The notes beneath the pieces are model-generated. The model was not told the origin of the DNA. It ran no database searches and was given only the letters and a program-made list of their open reading frames with translations. This document shows, piece after piece, positions 41,522 to 50,020 of a DNA stretch of 64,000 bases. The stretch's first letter is position 1; each line of letters starts with the position of its first letter. The stretch lies in contig NZ_LDJL01000013.1 in the NCBI RefSeq assembly GCF_001431405.1, positions 1-64,000 on the forward strand, in the 5' to 3' direction. The DNA is from Pseudoxanthomonas dokdonensis. GTDB lineage: Bacteria > Pseudomonadota > Gammaproteobacteria > Xanthomonadales > Xanthomonadaceae. The position numbers and the translations under genes were made by a program.

Positions 41522-41567
41522 CGCCCGGACGGTCTTGCAAGCTGATTGATTGCATGCCGTCCGGGCG
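41522..41567. terminator. Bidirectional terminator between xylA and xylR
   Basis: A perfect 11-bp stem CGCCCGGACGG / CCGTCCGGGCG around a 24-base loop that itself can pair (TGCAA with TTGCA). It lies between two converging genes. Confidence 0.75.
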
Positions 41568-41619
41568 CATGCCATGCAGAAGTGGCCGCAGGCCCCGGCC
41601 GTTGCCGCGGGCTGCCGGG

Positions 41620-42696
41620 TTACTTGCGCCGCGGCGGTGGTGCCACCGAATCGCGGGCGATCAGCCGGTGTGGCATCACATGGTCGGACAACACCCGGGT
41701 GTTGGCGTCCTTGCGCCGGATCCCGCGCAGCAGGATGTCGATGGCGGCGTTGGCCATCGACGCGATCGGCTGGTGGATGGTGGTCAGTTCCGGCCACACC
41801 GTGGTCGCCGCCGAAGTGTCATCGAAGCCGACCACCGACAGATCCCGTGGCACGTCCAGGCCCTGGCGATGGGCCACCGAAATCGCCGCTGCGGCCATGT
41901 CGTCGTTGCTGGCGAAAATCGCACTGGGCGGATGCCGCAAACCCAGCAACTTGCTGGCTGCCTCGAGGCCACCGCGATAGGTGTAGTCACCCTGTTGCAC
42001 CAGGGTTGGATCGAGGGCGATGCCGGCATCGTCGAGCGCGGCCAGGAATCCTTCGAAACGACGCGCGCTGGCACTGAGGTCGGTGCGGCCCTTGATGCAG
42101 CCGATGCGGGTATGGCCCTGGGCGATCAGGTGTTCGGCGATTTCCTTGCCGGCACGGAAATCGTCGATGCGCACGCAGGAGATGTCGTCACGGAAATGGC
42201 CGGAGGCGATCGCCACCACCGGCACCCCGGCGCGGACCAGCTCGTTGACCGCGGTGCGCGACTCGCACAGCGGCGGCGGCAGGATCACACCGTCTACGCG
42301 CTTGGCCAGCGCCCGCGCGCTCTTGCGCTCGTTGTCGGCATCCAGATCGTCCCAGTAATCGACGACCAGCTGGACCGCGGTACGCGATGCCACCCGCAAC
42401 AGGCCTACCAGCAGTTCACGCAGGTAGGCACCGCTGGGGTTGGTGTAGATCAGGGCGATGCGGGTGTGCTGCGCCGCCGCCAGCGAGCTGGCCGCCAGGT
42501 TGGGCGTGTAGTTGAGCTCGCGGACCGCTTCCAGCACCCGCTCGCGGGTACTGTCACGGACTTTGCCCTGGCCATTCATGACCCGCGACACGGTCATCGG
42601 CGAGACCCCGGCGTGGGCGGCGACTTCGTCGATGGTAACGCCACTGCTCTTGCGTCTGACGGCTTTGCGGGGCTTGTTCAAAACCGGCTTTTCCAA
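41620..42696 (-). CDS. xylR: LacI-family repressor XylR
   Basis: A 358-residue LacI-type regulator. The HTH VTIDEVAAHAGVSPMTVSRVMNG is near residues 20-42, followed by a PBP-like sugar-binding domain. There is no suitable ATG: the TTG at 42696 has AAGGAA 8 bases upstream (complement of 42703-42708), and I take it as the start; an upstream TTG at 42780 lacks one. Its position between xylA and agu67 matches xylR of Xanthomonas, whose known operator is present three times in this window. It would repress xylan and xylose genes until xylose or a xylo-oligosaccharide binds. Confidence 0.9.
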   Translation of the reverse strand: MEKPVLNKPRKAVRRKSSGVTIDEVAAHAGVSPMTVSRVMNGQGKVRDSTRERVLEAVRELNYTPNLAASSLAAAQHTRIALIYTNPSGAYLRELLVGLLRVASRTAVQLVVDYWDDLDADNERKSARALAKRVDGVILPPPLCESRTAVNELVRAGVPVVAIASGHFRDDISCVRIDDFRAGKEIAEHLIAQGHTRIGCIKGRTDLSASARRFEGFLAALDDAGIALDPTLVQQGDYTYRGGLEAASKLLGLRHPPSAIFASNDDMAAAAISVAHRQGLDVPRDLSVVGFDDTSAATTVWPELTTIHQPIASMANAAIDILLRGIRRKDANTRVLSDHVMPHRLIARDSVAPPPRRK

Positions 42697-42796
42697 GACA
42701 TGTTCCTTCAATCGGTGGCGGGCATCCGGCGCGGGCAGGGAATCCCCGGCGGCTGCGGCGAACGGCCGCACTGTCAGCAACGGCCGGGCCGTGCAT

Positions 42797-45016
42797 ATGG
42801 ATGAGCCGATGTTACCGGTAACTTTCCGGCGCCGCGATAGCCGCCCCGGCCGCGGTCAACGCTGGCTGGCAAGCGGCCTGCTGATGCTGTCGCTGCTGCT
42901 GGGGGTATTGCCGGTGGCGCTGGCCGAGGACGGCTACGAGCTGTGGCTGCGCTATCGACCGTTGCCGGCGGCCCAGGCCGATGCGCTGCGCCAGCAGTCC
43001 CGGCAGCTGGTGGTGGCCGATGCCTCGACCACCGGCCAGCACACCCGTGATGAACTGCTGCGCGCATTGCAGGCGATGACCGGTAGTGCGCCAGCGCTGG
43101 CCAGCCGTGCCAGCCAGGCCGGGGCGTTACTGGTCGGCACCCCGGCGACGCTGCCGCAGCTGCGCGCGTTGCAGCCGCAGCTTGGCGGACTGGGTGAGGA
43201 GGGTTATCTGATCCGGCGCCAGCCCATCGATGGGCGCGCTGCCACCGTGATCGCGGCCAACAGCGATATCGGCGCGCTGTACGGCGCCTTCCACCTGCTG
43301 CGCTTGCTGCAGACCGGGCAAGCGCTGCCGGCGGACGGCATCCGTGAAGCACCGCGGGTCAAGCTGCGGATGCTGGATCACTGGGACAATCTGGACGGCT
43401 ATGTCGAACGCGGCTACGCCGGGGCTTCGATCTGGGACTGGCACAAGCTGCCCGATTACGTCGACCCGCGGATCAGCGATTACGCCCGCGCCAACGCCTC
43501 GATCGGCATCAATGGCAGCGTCCTCAACAACGTCAATTCCAACGCCGTCAGCCTGACCGCGCCTTATCTGGCCAAGGCCGCGGCGCTGGCCGACGTGCTG
43601 CGGCCGTGGGGCATCCGCGTCTACCTGAGCGCCCGTTTCAGTGCGCCGGTGGAAATCGGCGGGCTGAGCACCGCCGACCCGCTGGATGCCGGGGTGCAGC
43701 GCTGGTGGCGCGACAAGGCCGACGAGATCTATCGGCTGATTCCCGACTTCGGTGGCTTCCTGGTCAAGGCCAACTCCGAAGGCCAGCCCGGTCCACAGGA
43801 CTACGGTCGCAGCCACGCCGACGGCGCCAACCTGCTGGCCGATGCGTTGCAGCCACACGCCGGCGTGGTGATGTGGCGGGCGTTCGTGTATTCGCATGAG
43901 CAGCCCGACGATCGCGCCAGGCAGGCCTACGATGAGTTCGTGCCGCTGGATGGCCGTTTCCGTGACAACGTGTTGCTGCAGGTCAAGAACGGCGCCATCG
44001 ACTTCCAGCCACGCGAGCCGTTCCATCCGCTGTTCGGCGCGATGCCGAAGACACCGCTGATGATGGAGTTCCAGATCACCAAGGAATACCTGGGTTTCGC
44101 CACCCACTTGGTGTATCTGGGACCGCTGTACCAGGAGACCCTGCAAAGCGACACCTTGGCCCACGGCCCGGGCTCGACCGTGGCCAGCATCGTCGAAGGC
44201 CGGCTCGACAATCACGCGCTCAGCGGCATCGCCGGGGTCGCCAACATCGGCGCCGATCGCAACTGGACTGGCTCGCAGTTCGATCAGGCCAACTGGTATG
44301 TGTTCGGACGCATGGCCTGGAATCCGCGGCTGGACGCGGCCGACATCGCCCGCGACTGGGTGCGGATGACGTTCACCCCGGATCCGGCCTTCGTCGCGCC
44401 GGTGGTCCAGATGATGATGGGTTCGCGCGAAGCGGCGGTCGACTACATGACCCCGCTCGGCCTGCATCACCTGATGGGCCGTGGCCATCACTACGGGCCG
44501 GCGCCGTGGGTAGAGGGCGGCTCGCGCGCTGACTGGACCTCGGTCTATTACCACCGCGCCGACGCCGACGGCATCGGCTTTGATCGCAGCGCCAGCGGCA
44601 GCAACGCGGTAGCCCAGTACGCGCCGCCACTGGCGGCCGAATTTGCCGATCCGCGGCGGGTGCCCGAACAGTACCTGCTGTGGTTCCACCACGTGCGCTG
44701 GGATCGGCCGATGGCCTCGGGACGCACGTTATGGGACGAACTGGTACATCACTACAGCCGTGGCGTGGAGTACGTGCGCGACATGCGCCGGACCTGGGCC
44801 GGGCTGGACGGCCACATCGATGCCGAGCGCCAGCAGCAGGTCGCGGCGTTCCTGGCGATACAGGAGAAGGAAGCGCAATGGTGGCGCGATGCCAGCATCG
44901 CCTATTTCCAGACGTTTTCCGGCCTGCCATTGGCCGCTGGCGAGGCCGCGCCAGCCCATCCGCTGCAGTACTACCAGCAACTGTCTTTTCCCTACGCTCC
45001 CGGAGATGGTAAATGA
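42797..45016 (+). CDS. agu67A: GH67 alpha-glucuronidase, exported
   Basis: An enzyme of up to 739 residues that removes (4-O-methyl-)glucuronic acid from the non-reducing end of xylo-oligosaccharides. LRMLDHWDNLDGYVERGYAG and the acid residue in KANSEGQPGPQDYGR (about Glu328) are diagnostic, as is FQITKEYLG. The start is unclear (ATG at 42797 or 42809; no strong ribosome binding site). Both give a basic stretch and a signal peptide (LLMLSLLLGVLPVALA), so the protein is probably periplasmic. First gene of a 6-gene operon. Confidence 0.93.
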   Translation: MDEPMLPVTFRRRDSRPGRGQRWLASGLLMLSLLLGVLPVALAEDGYELWLRYRPLPAAQADALRQQSRQLVVADASTTGQHTRDELLRALQAMTGSAPALASRASQAGALLVGTPATLPQLRALQPQLGGLGEEGYLIRRQPIDGRAATVIAANSDIGALYGAFHLLRLLQTGQALPADGIREAPRVKLRMLDHWDNLDGYVERGYAGASIWDWHKLPDYVDPRISDYARANASIGINGSVLNNVNSNAVSLTAPYLAKAAALADVLRPWGIRVYLSARFSAPVEIGGLSTADPLDAGVQRWWRDKADEIYRLIPDFGGFLVKANSEGQPGPQDYGRSHADGANLLADALQPHAGVVMWRAFVYSHEQPDDRARQAYDEFVPLDGRFRDNVLLQVKNGAIDFQPREPFHPLFGAMPKTPLMMEFQITKEYLGFATHLVYLGPLYQETLQSDTLAHGPGSTVASIVEGRLDNHALSGIAGVANIGADRNWTGSQFDQANWYVFGRMAWNPRLDAADIARDWVRMTFTPDPAFVAPVVQMMMGSREAAVDYMTPLGLHHLMGRGHHYGPAPWVEGGSRADWTSVYYHRADADGIGFDRSASGSNAVAQYAPPLAAEFADPRRVPEQYLLWFHHVRWDRPMASGRTLWDELVHHYSRGVEYVRDMRRTWAGLDGHIDAERQQQVAAFLAIQEKEAQWWRDASIAYFQTFSGLPLAAGEAAPAHPLQYYQQLSFPYAPGDGK
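42811..42822. promoter_or_regulatory. LacI-type palindrome GTTACCGGTAAC at the start of agu67
   Basis: A perfect 12-base palindrome with the central CG typical of LacI-family operators, with ATG before it on the top strand. It lies between xylR and agu67, overlapping the probable N-terminal codons of agu67. Its core differs from the XylR-box (TAGCGCTA), so a second regulator or an altered XylR site is possible. Confidence 0.5.
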
Positions 45017-47004
45017 GCACAGCCTGTCATCGGCATTGGCCGCAGCGCGCGGCACTGGCCACGGTATTGTCGATGCTGGCATTACCGGTGCTGGCGCAGT
45101 CGCACCAGCCGGACGCCGGCAACCGCGTGCTGGATGCGCTGTTCCAGGACCATGCGGTGCTGCAGCGTGATGCGCCGATTCCGATCTGGGGCCGGGCCAC
45201 GCCAGGCGACAGCGTGGTGATCGAATTCGATGGCCGCCGCAGTCGCAGTCGTGCCGATGCCAGTGGCCATTGGCAGGCCGAACTGCAGGCCCATCGTGCC
45301 GGTGGTCCGTACCAGCTCAGCGCCAGCACCGGCAGCGGCCAGCAACAGACCGTGCGTGATCTGCTGGTTGGCGATGTCTGGCTGTGCTCGGGCCAGTCCA
45401 ATATGGAACTGCAGGTGCAGCGCACGCTCGATTCGCGTTCGGAAATCGCCGGCGCCAGCGACGATGGCATCCGCCTGCTGACCGTGCCACAGGTCGGCGC
45501 CGCCAGTCCGCAGGCCGGCTTCGGCAAAGCGGTGGCATGGCAGACGCTGTCGCCGGACAGCGTGCGCGACTTTTCCGCCGCCTGTTATTACTTCGCCCGC
45601 GAGCTGCGCAAGACGGTGCCGGTGCCGATGGGATTGATCAATGCCGCCTGGGGCGGATCGCGGATCCAGGCCTGGATGAGCGAAGCCGCGCTGCGCCAAT
45701 CCGCCAGCTACGACCGCGAGCTGGACGTACTCGATACGTACGCCCGCGATCCGGCCCTGGCGGTGCGCCAGTGGGGCACGCTGTGGCAGGACTGGTGGTC
45801 GCAGCAATCGACGACCACGCCGTGGGCCGCGACCGGCAACGGCAAGTGGACCGCCGCGCCACGACAACTGACCGCCTGGGAAAGCTGGGGGGTGCCGGCG
45901 CTGGCCGACTTCAACGGCATGCTCTGGTATCGCACCCGGGTCAGGCTGACCGCGCCGCAGGCCGCGCAACCGGCACGTCTGCTGCTGGGCAATGTCGACG
46001 AGGTCGACCAGAGCTGGGTCAACGGACAATCGGTCGGTAGCAGCTATGGCGCCGACGAGCCGCGCAGCTATGCGTTGCCAGCCGGGTTGCTGCAGGCCGG
46101 AGACAACCTGATCGTGGTCAACGCGCTGGACACATACCGGGATGGCGGCATGGTCGGCCCGGCCGAAAGCCGCGCGCTGCTGTTCGCCGACGGCAGCCGG
46201 GTGGCACTGGACGAGGCTGGCTGGCAGTACCAGATCGTGCCGCCTGCCTATGGCACACCGCCACGTGCGCCGTGGCAGACCGCCGCCGGCTTGTCGACCC
46301 TGTACAACGGCATGATCGCGCCACTGGGCCGCTACGGTCTGCGCGGCATGCTCTGGTACCAGGGCGAATCCAATACCGCCGAAGCACAGCGCTACGCGCA
46401 GCTGCTGCCATTGCTGCGGGATGACTGGCGGCGGCAGTTCGGTGGCGAGCGTGCCTGGCTGATCGTGCAGCTGGCCAACTTCGGCAACGTGCCGACCACG
46501 CCAGTGGAAAGCGAATGGTCGCAATTGCGCGAAGTGCAACGGCAGGTCGCCAACGCCGACCCGCACAGCGCGCTGGCGGTGGCCATCGACATTGGCGAGA
46601 GCAGCGATATCCATCCGGCCAACAAGCAGGAGCTCGGCCGCCGGCTGGCCCGTGCCGCGCGCCATGTGGCGTACGACGAAGCGTTGCCGGCATCCGGTCC
46701 GGTACCGGTCAGCGCGCAGCGCCAGGACGATGCGGTGGTGGTGACATTCAGCGACATCACCGGCGCGCTGGTCGCGCGCGGTGCCGATCAGCCGATTGGT
46801 TTCCAACTGTGCGGCGAGGCTGCCGGCAGTTGCCACTACGCCGACGCCCGCATCGATGGCCGCCAGGTGCAACTGCGAGCCAGCGGCTCCGCGCAGGCGA
46901 CGCCGACACGGGTCCGTTACTGCTGGGGCGACAGCCCGGTCTGCACGTTGTACGACGGTGCGCCGTTGCCGGCCGGACCGTTCGAACTGCCCATCAGCCA
47001 TTGA
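45013..47004 (+). CDS. CE20-like xylan acetylesterase (SGNH/sialate-esterase family)
   Basis: A 663-residue exported esterase (signal peptide to about 28, LPVLAQ). The catalytic serine is in [10 protein letters not shown] and the Asp/His pair is probably in [11 protein letters not shown] near residue 540. Between the two halves of the SGNH domain lies an inserted jelly-roll (about 290-415: [30 protein letters not shown]). This matches the architecture of the Xanthomonas CE20 enzyme XaeA as I recall it. It would remove acetyl groups from xylan so that the hydrolases next to it can act. It overlaps agu67 by 4 bases (ATGA). Confidence 0.85.
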   Translation: MSTACHRHWPQRAALATVLSMLALPVLAQSHQPDAGNRVLDALFQDHAVLQRDAPIPIWGRATPGDSVVIEFDGRRSRSRADASGHWQAELQAHRAGGPYQLSASTGSGQQQTVRDLLVGDVWLCSGQSNMELQVQRTLDSRSEIAGASDDGIRLLTVPQVGAASPQAGFGKAVAWQTLSPDSVRDFSAACYYFARELRKTVPVPMGLINAAWGGSRIQAWMSEAALRQSASYDRELDVLDTYARDPALAVRQWGTLWQDWWSQQSTTTPWAATGNGKWTAAPRQLTAWESWGVPALADFNGMLWYRTRVRLTAPQAAQPARLLLGNVDEVDQSWVNGQSVGSSYGADEPRSYALPAGLLQAGDNLIVVNALDTYRDGGMVGPAESRALLFADGSRVALDEAGWQYQIVPPAYGTPPRAPWQTAAGLSTLYNGMIAPLGRYGLRGMLWYQGESNTAEAQRYAQLLPLLRDDWRRQFGGERAWLIVQLANFGNVPTTPVESEWSQLREVQRQVANADPHSALAVAIDIGESSDIHPANKQELGRRLARAARHVAYDEALPASGPVPVSAQRQDDAVVVTFSDITGALVARGADQPIGFQLCGEAAGSCHYADARIDGRQVQLRASGSAQATPTRVRYCWGDSPVCTLYDGAPLPAGPFELPISH

Positions 47005-47024
47005 CGACTTCGAGAGCCGCCCGC

Positions 47025-48299
47025 ATGAGCCACGTCGAGAGCGAAGCTGGAACCCCGGACCGATGGCACGCGCAGGCGTCCACGCGGGACCGCGAGATCG
47101 TCGCCGCCAGCGTCATCGTCAGCTGCCCGGGGCGCAATTTCGTGACCCTGAAAATCCAGACCCGCGGCGGTGTGCATGGGCTCGGTGATGCGACCCTCAA
47201 CGGCCGCGAACTGGCGGTGGCGGCCTATCTGCGCGAACACGTGGCGCCGAACCTGATTGGCCGCGACGCCGGCCGCATCGAGGACATCTGGCAGTTCCTG
47301 TATCGCGGTGCCTACTGGCGGCGCGGACCGGTGACGATGACCGCGATTGCGGCGGTCGATGTCGCCCTCTGGGACATCCTCGGCAAGCTGGCCGGCATGC
47401 CGTTGTACCAGTTGCTCGGTGGCCGCTCACGCGACGGCGCGCTGGTCTACGCACATGCCAATGGCCGCGACATCAGCGAAGCCAGCGACGAGGTCGGCAA
47501 GTACATCGAACAGGGATTCCTTGCGGTCCGCGCCCAGTGCGGGGTGCCGGGGATCAACAAAGCCTATGGCATCTCCACCGCCGGCAAACCCTACGAACCA
47601 GCCGAAAGCGAACTGCCGGCGGAAACGGTCTGGAACACCCCGCGCTATCTGGAAACCGCGCCGAAGCTGTTCGAACGGGTGCGCGCCGATCACGGCAACC
47701 AGGTCGAGCTGCTGCATGACGTGCACCACCGGCTGACCCCGATAGAAGCGGCCAGGCTGGCGCGCGATCTGGAACCGTACCGGTTGTTCTGGCTGGAAGA
47801 CGCGACCCCGGCCGACAACCAGAAGTGCTTTGAACTGATCCGCCAGCATTCAGTCACCCCGTTGGCGGTGGGCGAGGTGTTCAATTCGATCTGGGACTGC
47901 AAACACCTGATCGAACAGCAGCTGATCGATTACATCCGCACCACCATCGTCCATGGCGGTGGCATCAGCCACATCCGCCGGCTGGCCGATTTCGCCGCGC
48001 TGTACCAGGTCCGCACCGGTTTCCACGGCGCCACCGACCTGTCACCGGTATGCATGGGTGCGGCGCTGCATTTCGATACCTGGGTGCCCAATTTCGGCAT
48101 CCAGGAATACATGTTCCACAGCGAGCTGGCCAACGAAGTGTTTCCGCATGACTACCACTTCCGCGACGGCCGCCTGCACGTGGGCGACACGCCCGGCCAC
48201 GGCGTGGACATCGACGAACAACTGGCCGCGCGCTTTCCGTACCTGCCCCGGCAGTTGCCGGTGGCGAGGCTGGAAGACGGCGCGATGTGGGATTGGTAG
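47025..48299 (+). CDS. manD: D-mannonate dehydratase, enolase superfamily
   Basis: A 424-residue enzyme that dehydrates D-mannonate to 2-keto-3-deoxygluconate in the glucuronate pathway. Metal ligands and catalytic motifs of the ManD/RspA group are visible: [26 protein letters not shown] and [12 protein letters not shown]. It follows the acetylesterase by 20 bases. Together with UxaC and UxuB it completes the route from glucuronate to KDG; kdgK and kdgA are not in the window. Confidence 0.93.
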   Translation: MSHVESEAGTPDRWHAQASTRDREIVAASVIVSCPGRNFVTLKIQTRGGVHGLGDATLNGRELAVAAYLREHVAPNLIGRDAGRIEDIWQFLYRGAYWRRGPVTMTAIAAVDVALWDILGKLAGMPLYQLLGGRSRDGALVYAHANGRDISEASDEVGKYIEQGFLAVRAQCGVPGINKAYGISTAGKPYEPAESELPAETVWNTPRYLETAPKLFERVRADHGNQVELLHDVHHRLTPIEAARLARDLEPYRLFWLEDATPADNQKCFELIRQHSVTPLAVGEVFNSIWDCKHLIEQQLIDYIRTTIVHGGGISHIRRLADFAALYQVRTGFHGATDLSPVCMGAALHFDTWVPNFGIQEYMFHSELANEVFPHDYHFRDGRLHVGDTPGHGVDIDEQLAARFPYLPRQLPVARLEDGAMWDW

Positions 48300-48326
48300 G
48301 ACGACAACAAGGGGAAGGGGACGACA

Positions 48327-50006
48327 ATGAAGACGATCAAGAACATCGGTAGCCGATTGACGATGCTGGCCGCGTTGCTGGCGCCCTGGCCGCTGCTGGC
48401 CGCCGAGCCGGTATTGTTCGATTGGTTCCAGTACCACGGCGACGACGCGGTGTTCGCAACGCCGCTGCCGGACGGCAGTTATCGCAATCCGGTGCTGGCC
48501 GGCTTCCATCCGGATCCCAGCATCACCCGTGCCGGCGACCGCTTCTATCTGGTCAATTCCAGCTTCGCCTATTTTCCCGGCATCCCGGTATTCGAGAGCC
48601 AGGATCTGGTCCACTGGAAGCAGATCGGCAACGTCATCGACCGCCCTTCGCAACTGGATTTCGATGGACTGGGGCTGTCGCGCGGCGTGTTCGCGCCGGC
48701 CATCGAATACCACGACGGGGTGTTCTACGTGGTCAACACGGCGGTCGACAGCGGCGGCAACTTCCTGGCCACCGCCAGCAACCCGGCTGGACCGTGGTCG
48801 GATCCGATCTGGCTGCCGACCATCGACGGCATCGACCCGTCGCTGTTCTTCGATGATGATGGCCGCGTCTATCTGCTGAACAACGATCTGCCCGAGGAAA
48901 AGCCGCGCTACGACGGCCACCGCGCGATCTGGCTGCAGGCCTTCGACCTGGAGAAGAAGCAGCCGTTCGGCCCGCGCAAGGTACTGATCGACGGCGGTGT
49001 CGATCCGTCAACCAACCCGATCTGGATCGAAGGCCCGCACCTGCTCAAGCGTGATGGCTGGTATTACCTCAACTGTGCCGAAGGCGGCACCGGACCGCAG
49101 CACTCGCAGGTCATCCTGCGCAGTCGCGATGTCTGGGGGCCGTACACGCCCTCGCCGCACAATCCGATCCTGACCCAGCGCGATCTGCCCGACGATCGGC
49201 CGCAGCCGATCACCAACGCTGGTCATGCGGATCTGGTGCAAGGACTGGATGGCCAGTGGTGGGCGACGTTCCTGGCCAGCCGCAACTACGGCGGCGTGCA
49301 TTACAACACCGGTCGCGAAACCTTCCTGCTGCCGGTCGAGTGGAAAGACGGGTGGCCGATGATCCTGCCGCCGCAGACCGCCATCCCCTACGTCGCCAAG
49401 GCACCGACGTTCATGCATGGCAAGGCGGCGCAGGCGCCGCTGAGCGGCAACTTCAGCTGGCGCGACGAGTTTGATGGACCCACGCTCGGCCCTGAGTGGA
49501 TGTACGTGCGGGTGCCGAAGCAGGCGTGGGTGGATCTCGACTCGCATCGCGGCCAGCTGGCGATCCGGCCGTTGGCGGAAAACCTCGACAGCCTGCGCAA
49601 TCCATCGCTGCTGGTACGCCGGCAACAGCACATGCGCTTCGAGGCCAGCACCGCGATGCAGGTGCCGACCGAGGCCGGCACTGAAGCCGGCATCGTCGCT
49701 TTCCAGAACGAAGACCACTGGCTGTTCATGGGCGTGCGTCGCCACGACGGACAGCTGCAACTGTTCCTGCGTCGCCGTGACGGCGGCGGCGAACGCGAAG
49801 TGGCATCGCGGATCCTGCCGGCCATCGGCCAACTGCAGTTGAAGATCACCGGCGATCAGGGCGACTACGGTTTTGCCTACGACGCCGGCGCCGGCTGGCA
49901 ATGGCTGCAGCAACACGAAGACGGCAGCATCCTCAGCACCGACGTGGCCGGCGGTTTCGTCGGCGCGGTGCTGGGCCCCTACGCACGTATCGCACCGCAG
50001 GAATAA
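48327..50006 (+). CDS. GH43 beta-xylosidase / arabinofuranosidase, exported
   Basis: A 559-residue exported glycosidase. After the signal peptide (about residue 26), the five-bladed propeller shows the three GH43 acids: FHPDPSITR (base), GIDPSLFFDDDG (pKa modulator) and WIEGPHLLKRDGWYYL (acid). The last 190 residues (FSWRDEFDGPTLGPEWMYVR onward) are the beta-sandwich that accompanies GH43 subfamilies 11/12. AAGGGG repeats before the ATG at 48327 are a strong ribosome binding site. Confidence 0.93.
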   Translation: MKTIKNIGSRLTMLAALLAPWPLLAAEPVLFDWFQYHGDDAVFATPLPDGSYRNPVLAGFHPDPSITRAGDRFYLVNSSFAYFPGIPVFESQDLVHWKQIGNVIDRPSQLDFDGLGLSRGVFAPAIEYHDGVFYVVNTAVDSGGNFLATASNPAGPWSDPIWLPTIDGIDPSLFFDDDGRVYLLNNDLPEEKPRYDGHRAIWLQAFDLEKKQPFGPRKVLIDGGVDPSTNPIWIEGPHLLKRDGWYYLNCAEGGTGPQHSQVILRSRDVWGPYTPSPHNPILTQRDLPDDRPQPITNAGHADLVQGLDGQWWATFLASRNYGGVHYNTGRETFLLPVEWKDGWPMILPPQTAIPYVAKAPTFMHGKAAQAPLSGNFSWRDEFDGPTLGPEWMYVRVPKQAWVDLDSHRGQLAIRPLAENLDSLRNPSLLVRRQQHMRFEASTAMQVPTEAGTEAGIVAFQNEDHWLFMGVRRHDGQLQLFLRRRDGGGEREVASRILPAIGQLQLKITGDQGDYGFAYDAGAGWQWLQQHEDGSILSTDVAGGFVGAVLGPYARIAPQE

Positions 50007-50020
50007 TGGAGAGTCAATCG

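Noticed and set aside
46515-47024. N-terminal extension of the mannonate dehydratase frame
   Set aside because: It overlaps the acetylesterase gene in another frame, and the family N-terminus begins near 47025.
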